Below, in pieces: positions 7,017 through 15,248 of a stretch of DNA of 64,000 nucleotides. Every line of letters starts with the position of its first letter. Positions within the stretch are counted from its first letter, which is position 1. The position numbers were made by a program, and so were the translations under genes. Below the pieces are notes generated by a model. The model worked only from the letters and a program-made list of their open reading frames with translations, did not search any database and was not told the DNA's origin. The stretch lies in contig CAWGDM010000001.1 in assembly GCA_963821345.1 (NCBI GenBank), forward strand, positions 1,116,001 to 1,180,000. The letters are read 5' to 3'. The stretch comes from WHSW01 sp963821345. Lineage in GTDB: Bacteria > Actinomycetota > Thermoleophilia > Solirubrobacterales > 70-9.

Positions 7017-8074
7017 CCGCGGACCGGGCGAGCGCGCCGATCGACTTCGCGTCCGACAACCACGCGGGCGCCCATCCGGAAATGCTGGAGGCGATCGCGG
7101 CGGCGAACGTCGGCCACGCGGCCTCCTACGGCGCCGACCCGTGGACCGCCCGGGCCGAGCAGGTCGTGCGGGCGCATTTCGGCGACGCGGCGCGCGCGTT
7201 CTTCGTCTTCAACGGCTCGGGCGCAAACGTCTGCTCGATCGATGCGCTGACCCGCCCGTTCGAGGCCGTGGTCTGCACCGACGTCGCGCACATGCACGTG
7301 GATGAGTGCGGGGCGCCCGAGCGGCTGTCCGGCGCGAAGCTGCTCACGGTCGCCAACCGCGACGGCAAGCTCGCGCCGGCCGATGTCGAGCGCTGGGAGT
7401 CGAGGCGCGGGGACGAGCATCAGTCCCAGCCCCGGGTCGTCTCGATCACCCAGTCGACCGAGGTCGGCACCGTCTACACGCTCGACGAGACCCGGGCGAT
7501 CGCCGACACGGCCCACGGACTGGGGATGCACCTGCACGTCGACGGCGCGCGGCTCTCCAATGCCGCCGCGGCCCTCGGGACCGGGCTGGGCGAGCTGACC
7601 ACCGACGCGGGGGTGGACGTGGTCTCCTTCGGCGGGACCAAGAACGGGCTCGTGTTCGGCGAGGCGGTCGTCTTCTGCCGCCCCGAGCTCGCCGAGAGCT
7701 TCCTGTTCACCCGCAAGCAGCTCACCCAGCTGGCCTCGAAGATGCGCTTCGTCGCCGCTCAGTTCGAGGCCCTGCTCAGCGGCGACCTGTGGCTGCGAAG
7801 CGCCCGGCACGCGAACGAGATGGCGGCCAGGCTGGCGGCCGCGGTTGGCTCGATCGACCGGGTCGAGATCAGCCGCCCGGTCGAGGCGAACGCGGTCTTC
7901 GCCCGCCTGCCCCGCCCGGCTATCGACCGGCTGCTCGAGACGCTCCCCGGCGACCACCCCTTCTATGTCTGGGACGAGGCGACCGACGAGGTCCGCTGGA
8001 TGTGCGCCTGGGACACCGGGCCGGGCGACGTCGACGAGTTCGCCGCCGCGGTCGCCGCCGCGGTCGCCGCCTGA
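7013..8074 (+). CDS. Low-specificity threonine aldolase / beta-eliminating-lyase family PLP enzyme
   Basis: A 353-residue fold-type I PLP enzyme of the threonine aldolase family, which usually cleaves beta-hydroxy amino acids to glycine and an aldehyde. Motifs in order: FASDNHAGAHPEM, YGADPWT, FFVFNGSGANV, HMHVDECGAP, ITQSTEVGTVY, HVDGARLSNA (Asp and Arg contacting PLP) and SFGGTKNGL, whose Lys is the predicted Schiff-base residue. It starts at GTG 7013, overlapping the SDR stop codon (GTGA). True substrate specificity cannot be read from sequence; the pairing with an SDR suggests amino-acid or hydroxy-acid metabolism, consistent with an Lrp-type regulator nearby. Confidence 0.88.
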   Translation: MTADRASAPIDFASDNHAGAHPEMLEAIAAANVGHAASYGADPWTARAEQVVRAHFGDAARAFFVFNGSGANVCSIDALTRPFEAVVCTDVAHMHVDECGAPERLSGAKLLTVANRDGKLAPADVERWESRRGDEHQSQPRVVSITQSTEVGTVYTLDETRAIADTAHGLGMHLHVDGARLSNAAAALGTGLGELTTDAGVDVVSFGGTKNGLVFGEAVVFCRPELAESFLFTRKQLTQLASKMRFVAAQFEALLSGDLWLRSARHANEMAARLAAAVGSIDRVEISRPVEANAVFARLPRPAIDRLLETLPGDHPFYVWDEATDEVRWMCAWDTGPGDVDEFAAAVAAAVAA

Positions 8075-8087
8075 TCGGTGGCAGCGT

Positions 8088-8093
8088 TAGATT
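8088..8093 (+). promoter_or_regulatory. Leaderless-type -10 element before the esterase gene
   Basis: TAGATT lies 9 nt before ATG 8103 in the short gap after the PLP-enzyme gene. There is no Shine-Dalgarno sequence. This would allow the esterase to be transcribed independently. Confidence 0.4.
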
Positions 8094-8102
8094 CGGCGGC
8101 TG

Positions 8103-9161
8103 ATGAGTGGCCCGACCGAACTGATCGAAGCCGTCGCCGCCCGCGCCCTGGCGGGGATGCCGGCGCCGCTGGTCAGGGTTCTCGGCGGTCGCCCGACCGT
8201 GGTCGAGGGCCAGCGCCTCGATCCGCAGGTGCAGCTCGCACTGCGGCTCCAGAAGCTGACCGGCGGCTTCAAGCCGGCGCCGGTCGACCAGGTGCGCGCC
8301 CAGCGCCGCAGCGACGCCCGCGCCTTCGCCGGGCGGCGGATCGAGGTCGAGGGCGTTCGAGAGCTCGAGGTCCCCGGCCCGGCCGGGACGATCCCGGCCC
8401 GCCTGTATGCGCCGAGCGGGCTCGGCGAGGATGCCCCGCTGATCGTCTACTACCACGGCGGCGGGCATGTGATCTGCGATCTCGACACCCATGACCAGCC
8501 GTGCCGCTTCCTGGCCGCCAACACCCCGGCGCTGGTGCTCTCGGTCGATTACCGGCTCGGGCCCGAGCACCCGTTCCCAGCGGCGGTCGACGACTCGGTG
8601 GCGGCGTTCGAGTGGGCCCGCTCGCAGGCTGCCGAGCTGCGTGCGGACCCGGGTCGGATCGCGGTCGCCGGCGACAGCGCGGGGGGGAACCTGGCCGCGG
8701 TCGTCGCCCAGCTCGCCCGCGACCACGAGGGGCCGGCCTTCCAGGCGTTGATCTACCCGGTCACCGACTACTCCTTCAAGCGCCCCTCGTACGAGACATT
8801 CGCCGAGGGCTACTTCCTTACCCGCGACGAGATGGACTGGTTTCGCGACAACTACTTCGCCCGCCCCGAGGACCGCACCGACCCGCGGGCATCGCCGATC
8901 CTCGCCAACGACCTCACCGGCCTGCCTCCGGCGCACGTCGTCACCGCGGGCTTCGACCCACTTCGCGACGAGGGCGAGGCCTACGCCGAGGCGATGCGCG
9001 CCGCCGGGGTCGCGGTCAGCCTGATCCGCGAGCCCGACCTGGTCCACGGGTTCATCAACGCGGTCGGCTTCGGCGGCCGCGCGGCCGAGGCGATGACGGC
9101 GATCACGCGCGCGATCCGCGAGGGACTGGCGGCGCGCGATCGCCGAGTCGCCCCTCAGTAG
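8103..9161 (+). CDS. Alpha/beta hydrolase of the hormone-sensitive lipase family
   Basis: A 352-residue esterase/lipase. The oxyanion-hole motif HGGGHV, the nucleophile elbow GDSAGGN and the late Asp (near GFDPLRDEG) and His (DLVHGF) complete the catalytic set of the HSL/GDSAG subfamily. The N-terminal 100 residues form the usual cap region. There is no signal peptide, so it is probably cytoplasmic, acting on short- to medium-chain acyl esters. The gene follows the threonine-aldolase-like gene by 28 bp and precedes tRNA-Thr. Confidence 0.92.
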   Translation: MSGPTELIEAVAARALAGMPAPLVRVLGGRPTVVEGQRLDPQVQLALRLQKLTGGFKPAPVDQVRAQRRSDARAFAGRRIEVEGVRELEVPGPAGTIPARLYAPSGLGEDAPLIVYYHGGGHVICDLDTHDQPCRFLAANTPALVLSVDYRLGPEHPFPAAVDDSVAAFEWARSQAAELRADPGRIAVAGDSAGGNLAAVVAQLARDHEGPAFQALIYPVTDYSFKRPSYETFAEGYFLTRDEMDWFRDNYFARPEDRTDPRASPILANDLTGLPPAHVVTAGFDPLRDEGEAYAEAMRAAGVAVSLIREPDLVHGFINAVGFGGRAAEAMTAITRAIREGLAARDRRVAPQ

Positions 9162-9176
9162 CTACGCTGACCGCGC

Positions 9177-9249
9177 GCCCGGGTAGCTCAGTTGGTAGAG
9201 CACCTCCATGGTAAGGAGGGGGTCAGGGGTTCGAGTCCCCTCCCGGGCT
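9177..9249 (+). tRNA. tRNA-Thr (anticodon GGU)
   Basis: A 73-nt cloverleaf. Acceptor GCCCGGG pairs with CCCGGGC, the D arm is GCTC...GAGC, anticodon stem CCTCC/GGAGG encloses ATGGTAA with anticodon GGT, and the T arm is AGGGG-TTCGAGT-CCCCT. The discriminator is T and CCA is not encoded. A tRNA gene just upstream of rpmG-secE-nusG is common in Actinobacteria. Confidence 0.96.
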
Positions 9250-9313
9250 CTTTTCGCGACGCCGTAGTTCACGTCCAGGCGCCGGATCGGCGCGCCCGAG
9301 GCCAGATCGCGCG

Positions 9314-9422
9314 CTATCCTTGCGCGACCCTCGTGCCTCGCCCTGATGAGTGGGTGCGGCGGAGGTCTTTTTTCTGTCGGGACCCGCGTTTATTTGGGCC
9401 CGGCGACGAACCAGGAGAGCAG
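9314..9422 (+). promoter_or_regulatory. Promoter and leader of rpmG-secE-nusG
   Basis: The -10-like TATCCT (9314-9319) precedes a leader of about 100 nt. The leader contains a T-rich stretch (TCTTTTTTC, about 9366-9374) and a hairpin-forming CGGGACCC...GGGCCCG (about 9379-9404). An AGGAGAG Shine-Dalgarno sequence lies before ATG 9423. No convincing -35 is visible. Confidence 0.4.
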
Positions 9423-9587
9423 ATGGCTCGCGGAGACGTACGAATCGCCGTAACCCTCGCCTGTGAGGAATGCAAGCGGCGCAACTACCAGACCAACAAG
9501 TCGCGGCGAAACACGCCCGACCGGATCGAGATGCGCAAGTACTGCCGTTGGTGCGGTCACCACACGGCGCACAAGGAGACCCGCTAG
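9423..9587 (+). CDS. rpmG: 50S ribosomal protein L33
   Basis: A 54-residue L33 of the zinc-binding (C+) type, with CEECKRRNY near residue 14 and CRWCGHHTAHKE near the C terminus supplying the four Cys ligands. It has a clear AGGAGAG ribosome-binding site. It is first in the rpmG-secE-nusG group, as usual in Actinobacteria. A C+ form implies no zinc-sparing adaptation for this copy. Confidence 0.96.
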   Translation: MARGDVRIAVTLACEECKRRNYQTNKSRRNTPDRIEMRKYCRWCGHHTAHKETR

Positions 9588-9592
9588 CCACC

Positions 9593-10168
9593 GTGGCGAA
9601 GACGCGAGCACAGCGCAAGGCCGAGCAGCGCCGACGCCAACAGCAGCAGCAGCAAGAGGGCGGTCGTCCGCAGGCCGAGCTGGAGGCGGAGTCGCGCGCG
9701 CAGCACGACACGCAGGTGCCGGAGAGCGCCGACGTGCTCGAGGCCGAGCTGGCGGAGCACGGCGTCGACCTCGACGAGCTCAAGGGCAAGCCCGGCGAGC
9801 CGCCGCCGGCCGAGACCGAGCCGGCGCCGGCCGAGACCGAGCGGGCGCCGGCCGAGACCGGCCCGACCCCCGAGCCCGCGGACAAGATCAGCCGCCGGGC
9901 GCGCAAGCAGGCCGAGCGCGAGCGCAAGCAGCGCGCCAAGGACTCCGAGCGACGTCGGAGCCCGAAAGAAGCGCCGACCGAGCGTCAGCGAGGCGGCGTG
10001 CTCGGATTCTTCGCCTCTTGCTGGGCGGAGCTCAAGCGGGTCCAGTGGCCCGATCGCGAGACCCTGATCCAGGCCTCGATGATCACCCTCGTTTTCATCA
10101 CGATCATGGCCGCGTACCTCGGCGTCCTCGACGCGGTCTTCAACTGGCTCGTGCAGCGGATCATCTAG
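9593..10168 (+). CDS. secE: Preprotein translocase subunit SecE with long charged N-terminal extension
   Basis: The single-helix translocase subunit that clamps SecY. The conserved C-terminal part (FFASCWAELKRVQWPDRETL followed by one transmembrane helix) occupies the last 60 of 191 residues. The first 130 residues are a low-complexity cytoplasmic extension: basic and Gln-rich at first, then three near-repeats of PAETE/PAETG (about 9805-9860), then a basic region. The start is GTG 9593, 6 nt after the rpmG stop. Some actinobacterial SecE proteins carry long N-terminal extensions, but this one is unusually repetitive. Confidence 0.94.
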   Translation: MAKTRAQRKAEQRRRQQQQQQEGGRPQAELEAESRAQHDTQVPESADVLEAELAEHGVDLDELKGKPGEPPPAETEPAPAETERAPAETGPTPEPADKISRRARKQAERERKQRAKDSERRRSPKEAPTERQRGGVLGFFASCWAELKRVQWPDRETLIQASMITLVFITIMAAYLGVLDAVFNWLVQRII

Positions 10169-10210
10169 CGCCGAGCCCGAAAACCCCCTAACGAAAGCTT
10201 CCCAATCCTG

Positions 10211-10732
10211 ATGTTCCGCTGGTATGTAGTCAACACTTACTCCGGGCACGAAAACAAGGTCAAGGCCAACCTCGAGCACCGGGTCGAGACGATGGCCGCC
10301 CGCGGCCGCGTGCGCCAGGTCGTCGTCCCCACCGAGCAGGTGGCCGAGCTCAAGGACGGCCAGCGCATCCAGGTCGAAAAGCGGACCATGCCCGGCTACG
10401 TGCTGGTCAACATGGAGATGACCGATGACGCCTGGAACCTGGTCAAGAACACCCCCGGCGTCACCGGCTTCGTCGGCTCGCGCAACAAGCCGATCCCGCT
10501 CTCGCAGCCCGAGGTCGACCGCCTCCTGCACCGCGAGACCGCCGAGCGCCCACGCGCCCATGCCCAGTTCGAGGTCGGCGAGTCGGTGAAGGTGATCTCC
10601 GGACCGATGTCGGACTTCTCGGGCGAGATCGCCGAGATCAACGAGGACGCCCAGCGCCTCAAGATCCTGGTCTCGATCTTCGGCCGCGAGACGCCGGTCG
10701 AAGTCGGCTACGAGCAGGTCAAGAAGATCTAG
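10211..10732 (+). CDS. nusG: Transcription termination/antitermination factor NusG
   Basis: A 173-residue NusG: an NGN domain opening with WYVVNTYSGHENKVKANLEH and containing MPGYVLVNMEM, then a C-terminal KOW domain (VISGPMSDFSGEIAEINEDA). It binds RNA polymerase and couples it to Rho or ribosomes. Its 3' end overlaps the end of the convergent propeller gene by 14 bp, and rplK lies more than 1.1 kb downstream rather than immediately next to it. Confidence 0.96.
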   Translation: MFRWYVVNTYSGHENKVKANLEHRVETMAARGRVRQVVVPTEQVAELKDGQRIQVEKRTMPGYVLVNMEMTDDAWNLVKNTPGVTGFVGSRNKPIPLSQPEVDRLLHRETAERPRAHAQFEVGESVKVISGPMSDFSGEIAEINEDAQRLKILVSIFGRETPVEVGYEQVKKI

Positions 10733-11900
10733 GCGCGGCGACCTTGAACCGGGCGTCGGCAGGGCTCGGGTCCACGTTGCCGGCGGCGTCCGTCGCGCGG
10801 ACCCGGAAGCGGTGGCGCCCGCGATCGAGGTGGCGATAGGCCAGCGGCGAGGCGCAGGCCCTGTAGCCCGCACCGTCCAGGCTGCACTCGAAGCTCGAGC
10901 CCGGCTCGCTGGAGGTGAAGCGGAACCTCGCCCTCGGCCTGGCCCGGTGGCGGCGCGGGCGCTTGGTGATCGTCGTCTGCGGCGCCGACCGGTCGCTCGG
11001 CGGGACCGTAGCCCAGTCGGGCATCGTCGGTGACGCGGCGCCGGGTGTTGGCAGGGCGACCTGGTTGAGCCCGCCGGAGTCGGCGATCACCAGGCCGGTC
11101 GGGGCCGCGTAGACGACCTTGGTCCCGTCCGGCGAGAACGAGGGGAAGCTCTCGGCCGCCGCCGTGGTCGGGAACGGGAACTCGTCGGTGCCGTCGTAGT
11201 AGGCGGTGAAGATGTCGCCGCCTCGGGTGTAGCCGACGCGGACCTGGTCGGGTCGCGGCGCCGGCGCGGTCTCGTCCAACAGCGTGCCGGTGATCTGGGT
11301 CGCGGCCGGGTGGGGACCGCCGGTTGCCGGCACGTAGCCGAGGTCCAGGTTGGTGGGCACGAAGTGGGTCGCAGCGATCACGTAGTCGCCCTTGGGCGAG
11401 AACTGCGGGTACTCCTCCGCGCCGGGCGCGGTCAGCAGCGCCGCCGCGCCCGAGCCGTCGGCGGCCATCGTCCATACGTCGGCGTCGCCGCCGCGGTCGC
11501 TGACGAAGGCGATCGTCGAGCCGTTCTCGGAGATCGACGGCATCGTGTCGATGGCGGAGTTCGAGGTGATCTGGCGCGGGTTCGAGCCGTCGACGCGCAT
11601 CGTCCAGATCTCGGCGGCCGAGCCGGAGCCGACGACGAAGGCGACGACCCCGTTCGCGGACCCCGAGGGGTCGGAGCCCGAGCCGGCGCCGCCGGGCAGG
11701 TCGGTGAGGTCGGTGAGCGCGGAGCCGTCGGCCGCCACCGACCAGACGTCGCCCCCGGCGCCGAACAAGATCGGCCCGTTGGCCCCCCGGTAGGTGGCGT
11801 GCGCGGTCGCCGCGGACCAGCAGCTGACCACGACAACAACTGCAAGTGGAAGTAGATGCCCTATCCTCGTCCGCCGCGCGATGGCTAAGAAAGTACTCAC
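10719..11900 (-). CDS. Secreted TolB-like beta-propeller protein with C-terminal Ig-like module
   Basis: About 393 residues if started at GTG 11900 (MSTFLAIARRTRIGHLLPLA), which gives a good signal peptide (hydrophobic LAVVVVVSCWSAATAHA). The body is a TolB/WD40-like propeller with repeated D(V/I)W(T/S)M.ADGS and P.FSPDG.K.. blades. A basic linker leads to a C-terminal module with SSEPGSSFECSLDGAGYRAC and VRATDAAGNVDPSP, common in Thermoleophilia exoproteins. The start overlaps the first 20 bp of rplK on the other strand and the stop overlaps nusG, so this antisense gene fills the nusG-rplK gap. The exact start is uncertain. Confidence 0.82.
   Translation of the reverse strand: MSTFLAIARRTRIGHLLPLAVVVVVSCWSAATAHATYRGANGPILFGAGGDVWSVAADGSALTDLTDLPGGAGSGSDPSGSANGVVAFVVGSGSAAEIWTMRVDGSNPRQITSNSAIDTMPSISENGSTIAFVSDRGGDADVWTMAADGSGAAALLTAPGAEEYPQFSPKGDYVIAATHFVPTNLDLGYVPATGGPHPAATQITGTLLDETAPAPRPDQVRVGYTRGGDIFTAYYDGTDEFPFPTTAAAESFPSFSPDGTKVVYAAPTGLVIADSGGLNQVALPTPGAASPTMPDWATVPPSDRSAPQTTITKRPRRHRARPRARFRFTSSEPGSSFECSLDGAGYRACASPLAYRHLDRGRHRFRVRATDAAGNVDPSPADARFKVAAPRSS
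11862..11867 (+). promoter_or_regulatory. -10 element upstream of rplK
   Basis: TATCCT lies 13 nt before ATG 11881, with CTGCAA (11840-11845) as a weak -35 at 16 bp. A dedicated promoter is expected here because nusG is separated from rplK by an antisense gene. The element lies inside the coding region of that antisense gene. Confidence 0.45.
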
Positions 11901-12315
11901 CCTGATCAAGCTCCAGATCCCGGCCGGGGCCGCCAACCCGGCGCCGCCGGTCGGTCCCGCGCTCGGCCAGCACGGCGTCAACATCATGGAGTTCTGCAAG
12001 GCGTTCAACGCCCGCACGCAGGCGGACACCGGGACGATCATCCCGGTCGAGATCACGGTCTTCGAGGACCGCTCGTTCGAATTCATCACCAAGACACCGC
12101 CGGCCGCGGTGCTGATCCGCGAGGCGCTCGGGATCCCGAAGGGGTCCGGGGAGCCGAACCGCGAGAAGGTCGGCACCCTGAGCGCCGCCCAGTGCCGGGC
12201 GATCGCCGAGCGCAAGATGCCGGATCTGAACGCCAACGACCTCGACGCCGCCTCGAAGATCATCGCCGGCACCGCGCGCTCGATGGGCGTGCTCGTTGAA
12301 GGCGTGGACGCCTGA
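11881..12315 (+). CDS. rplK: 50S ribosomal protein L11
   Basis: A 144-residue L11 with the canonical KLQIPAGAANPAPPVGPALG, GVNIMEFCKAFN and the C-terminal rRNA-binding SMGVLVEG. It forms the GTPase-associated centre with L10/L12. The ATG at 11881 gives the standard N terminus (MAKKVLTLIK). The stop codon overlaps the ATG region of rplA by one base, showing translational coupling. Confidence 0.97.
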   Translation: MAKKVLTLIKLQIPAGAANPAPPVGPALGQHGVNIMEFCKAFNARTQADTGTIIPVEITVFEDRSFEFITKTPPAAVLIREALGIPKGSGEPNREKVGTLSAAQCRAIAERKMPDLNANDLDAASKIIAGTARSMGVLVEGVDA

Positions 12316-13115
12316 TGGCCCGCAAGCGCGGCAAGCGCTACCGCGAGGCAATCGGCAAGGTCGACCGCACCAACGCCTACCCGCCCGCCGAGGCGGTCGC
12401 GCTGGTCAAGCAGACCGCCGGCGGCAAGTTCGACGAGACGGTCGAGGTCCACATGCGCCTTGGCGTCAACGTCCGCCATGCCGAGGAGCAGTTGCGCGGC
12501 ACCCTGGCGCTGCCGAACGGGCTCGGCAAGTCGATCACCGTGGCGGTGTTCGCCGAGGGCGATGCCGCCCGCGCCGCGACCGAGGCCGGCGCCGACTTCG
12601 TCGGCGCACAGGATCTGGCGGCCCGGGTCGAGGAGGGCTGGACCGACTTCGATGTCGCGATCGCGACCCCGGCGCTGATGGGCCCCGTGGTCTCGAAGCT
12701 CGGCCGGGTGCTCGGCCCGCAGGGCAAGATGCCGAACCCGAAGGTCGGCACGGTCACCGACGACGTCGGCAAGGCGGTCGGCGAGGCGAAGGCCGGCAAG
12801 GTCGAGTACCGCACCGACCGCCAGGCGATCGTCCATCTGACGCTCGGCAAGACCAGCTTCGAGGAGCGCGCGCTGCTCGAGAACTACGCCGCGATCATCG
12901 ACGAGATCGTCCGCGCGAAGCCCGCCGCGGCGAAGGGCCGCTACCTGCTCTCGATCACCCTCGCGACGACGATGGGTCCCGGTATCCGGGTCGACCCGTC
13001 GCGGACCCGCGACTCCGAGATCCTCGCCGAGCTCGCCGCCGGCGACGGCTCCGAGCCGGCCGCCGAGGCCGACGCCGACGCCGACGCGGACGTCGCCGAG
13101 GCGGCGACCGCCTAG
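12315..13115 (+). CDS. rplA: 50S ribosomal protein L1
   Basis: A 266-residue L1, with the L1-stalk-binding signature VGTVTDDV and LGPQGKMPNPK present. The core ends near residue 235; the tail is a low-complexity Asp/Ala string (AEADADADADVAEAATA). Standard L1 is about 230 residues, so the tail is an extension. In many bacteria L1 also represses its own L11-L1 mRNA; I could not identify that site here. Confidence 0.97.
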   Translation: MARKRGKRYREAIGKVDRTNAYPPAEAVALVKQTAGGKFDETVEVHMRLGVNVRHAEEQLRGTLALPNGLGKSITVAVFAEGDAARAATEAGADFVGAQDLAARVEEGWTDFDVAIATPALMGPVVSKLGRVLGPQGKMPNPKVGTVTDDVGKAVGEAKAGKVEYRTDRQAIVHLTLGKTSFEERALLENYAAIIDEIVRAKPAAAKGRYLLSITLATTMGPGIRVDPSRTRDSEILAELAAGDGSEPAAEADADADADVAEAATA

Positions 13116-13202
13116 CCGCAACCGAGTCGCCCGCACCTCGACGCTTCCCTGGACCGCAACCTTCCGGGGTGGGATGCTGTCTACACAGGAGAGAGGAGGC
13201 GA

Positions 13203-14792
13203 GTGCGCGTTTCACGCAGTGTCCGAGCGATCTTCACGGCAGCGACCGCGGTCGGAGCCTTCGCGCTGCCCGCCGTCGCCGCGGCGTATCCCGGCGACCT
13301 CGATCCTGAGCTCGGCAAGTACGGCAAGGCGAGCTTCGGCGAGGGCACCCTGTACAGCACGGTCACCGAGGCCGACGGGCGGCTGATCGTGGCCGGCACC
13401 GGCGCGCCCTATGGGGCGGTCGGCACCCTGTACGGCGCGACCGCGGCCGGGGGGTACGACCCGGACTTCGGCTCCAGCTCAAGCGGCTACTCCCAGATTG
13501 CGGGGACGGGGTCGATCCGCCGCGTCGTCGCCCTCCCGGACGGCCGCCTGCTGGCCGCTGCCACGGTCGGCCGCCAGGGCAGCGCGGCGGACCTGGTGCT
13601 CGGCCGCTTCTCGGCCGCCGGGATCCCGGACCCGACGTTCAACGGCGGCGGAGTCGTCAACGTCGATCTCGGTGCCAGCGACCTCAACGACATCGACCTA
13701 GCGCTCGAGGCCGGCGGCGGGATCGTCGTCGGCGCGAGCACGTCAACGGGCTTCCTGGTCTCCAAGCGCCTCGCCGACGGCAGCGCCGACCCGAGCTTCG
13801 CGGGAGGGGTCGTGCCGCTGGCGGTCGGCGCGACCAAGGGCGTATCGATCGCCAGCCGCGCAGACGGCGGTGTCGCTCTCGCGGGCGACCTGTCGGACCG
13901 CACGGACCATTCGTACGTCGCCGAGCTCGGCCCCACGGGGGCTCCCGACCCGGCGTTTGCCGGCGACGGCTCGGTTGACCCGGCGCCCGGCGTCGAGAGC
14001 TCGGCCACCGGGGTCGCGCTCGACGACCAGGGCCGCGTCGTCGTCAGCGGCGCCCTCGACGGGAGCCCGGCCGCCTTCCGGTTGACGGCGGCCGGCGGCC
14101 TCGACCCGGCCTTCGCCGGCGATGGCAGCTACACCGCCGGCCGCGACGGCAGCTTCAGCGCCCTGGTGATCGATGGGACGGGCGCGATCGTCCTCGCCGA
14201 GCCGGACTTCTCCGTCACCCGGTTGACGCCGGCCGGGACGCCCGACCCCGGCTTCGGCCGCGGCGGACGCGCGCGCGTCTCGATCACCGGCGCGGACTTC
14301 GCCCATGCCAAGGGTCTCGGGCTTGACCCCCAGGGCCGGATCGTCGTCGTCGGCGACAGCGGCTTCAACAGCTTCCGTGGGGCCTACTCGAGCGGTTTCG
14401 CGGTGCGGTTTCTGATCGGTGGCTCGGTCCGCGACGCCGACGCCGACTCGCGCCCCGACGACCGCGACCGCTGCCGCTATGACCCGGCCGCCAAGCATCA
14501 CGGCTGCCCCTTGATCGATCGCGGGCTGACCCTGCATCTTGTCGACGGCGAGCTCGGTGGCACCCTCAAGGGCTACGGGGAGCGGTCGTGTTTCAAAGAA
14601 CAGCGTGTACGGCTGTTCGCCAGGCGGCCCGGAACCGATCGTGCCGTCGCCTCGGCGCGAACCGGGAAGCACAACAAGTACGAGATCACCAAGGACCTCA
14701 GGCCCGGCACCTACTACGCGGTGGCGAAGGCAAAGGTCGTGTTCGGGGCGGGCCTGTGCGAGGGCGCCCGCTCGCGCGAGCTGGAGCTCTAG
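13203..14792 (+). CDS. Secreted delta-60 repeat propeller protein
   Basis: A 529-residue protein with a signal peptide (residues 1-28, ending AVAAA) and repeated blades of the delta-60 type: D(P/A).FG...G....DG.I.VAG... (for example PDPTFNGGG, ADPSFAGG, PDPAFAGDGS, LDPAFAGDGS, PDPGFGRGG). After residue 400 a DADADSRPDDRDRC segment resembles a thrombospondin type-3 calcium loop, and a Cys-containing beta domain ends the protein. GTG 13203 follows a strong GGAGAGAGGAGG site. The function is unknown; such repeats occur in cell-surface proteins. It interrupts the rplA-rplJ order. Confidence 0.85.
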   Translation: MRVSRSVRAIFTAATAVGAFALPAVAAAYPGDLDPELGKYGKASFGEGTLYSTVTEADGRLIVAGTGAPYGAVGTLYGATAAGGYDPDFGSSSSGYSQIAGTGSIRRVVALPDGRLLAAATVGRQGSAADLVLGRFSAAGIPDPTFNGGGVVNVDLGASDLNDIDLALEAGGGIVVGASTSTGFLVSKRLADGSADPSFAGGVVPLAVGATKGVSIASRADGGVALAGDLSDRTDHSYVAELGPTGAPDPAFAGDGSVDPAPGVESSATGVALDDQGRVVVSGALDGSPAAFRLTAAGGLDPAFAGDGSYTAGRDGSFSALVIDGTGAIVLAEPDFSVTRLTPAGTPDPGFGRGGRARVSITGADFAHAKGLGLDPQGRIVVVGDSGFNSFRGAYSSGFAVRFLIGGSVRDADADSRPDDRDRCRYDPAAKHHGCPLIDRGLTLHLVDGELGGTLKGYGERSCFKEQRVRLFARRPGTDRAVASARTGKHNKYEITKDLRPGTYYAVAKAKVVFGAGLCEGARSRELEL

Positions 14793-14816
14793 CGGCGCAT
14801 CCCGAGGGCTGCCGCG

Positions 14817-15221
14817 CTACTCGGACAGCCCGGCGGCTTCGAGGGCGGTCCTCCGTTCCCAAAACGCCTGCATGCGGACGATCTTGCTGTCCCGGAGCGT
14901 GAAGATCGTTCCGGCCGGATGGTCGATCTCGATCCCGTCGCGGCCGCGAAAGTGCTCGACGCTGAGCACCAATACTCGTTCCTGGTCCAGGGCCCGAATC
15001 TCCTCCGGTTCGGAGCGGTGCTCCTCCCACGCGGCGTCGAACTGGCCGAACAGTTCAGCCGCCGCGTCGCGCCCGCGAGCCACCCTCGGAGCCGGCTGCT
15101 CGGGCGGCTCCTCGAAGACGACGTCCGCGTCGAAGAAGCCGAGGGCGTCGTCGGAGCCAAAGCCCCCCTCGTTGAAGGCCTCGGTGGCACGCCGCACGAT
15201 CTCGACGTTCTTCGACGACAT
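14817..15221 (-). CDS. SnoaL/NTF2-like fold protein
   Basis: A 134-residue protein starting MSSKNVEIVRRATEAFNEGG, the usual first helix of the SnoaL-like NTF2 family. The typical downstream elements FFDADVVFEEP, GRDAAAELFGQF and FTLRDSKIVRMQAF are present. Members are small-molecule-binding enzymes or structural proteins, and the ligand cannot be predicted. It lies convergent to the delta-60 gene and just downstream of the glycosidase on the same strand, so those two may share a transcript. Confidence 0.85.
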   Translation of the reverse strand: MSSKNVEIVRRATEAFNEGGFGSDDALGFFDADVVFEEPPEQPAPRVARGRDAAAELFGQFDAAWEEHRSEPEEIRALDQERVLVLSVEHFRGRDGIEIDHPAGTIFTLRDSKIVRMQAFWERRTALEAAGLSE

Positions 15222-15248
15222 TCCCGACGCAGTATCTCCTCCCGGGCG

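Noticed and set aside
9799..9860. Short tandem repeats as a CRISPR or minisatellite
   Set aside because: They are in-frame PAETE-type codon repeats inside secE, without spacers.
11901..13136. Upstream continuation of the minus-strand propeller frame across rplK and rplA
   Set aside because: It is antisense to two clear ribosomal protein genes and has Arg/Leu-rich sequence typical of shadow frames in high-GC DNA; the signal peptide fixes the start near 11900.
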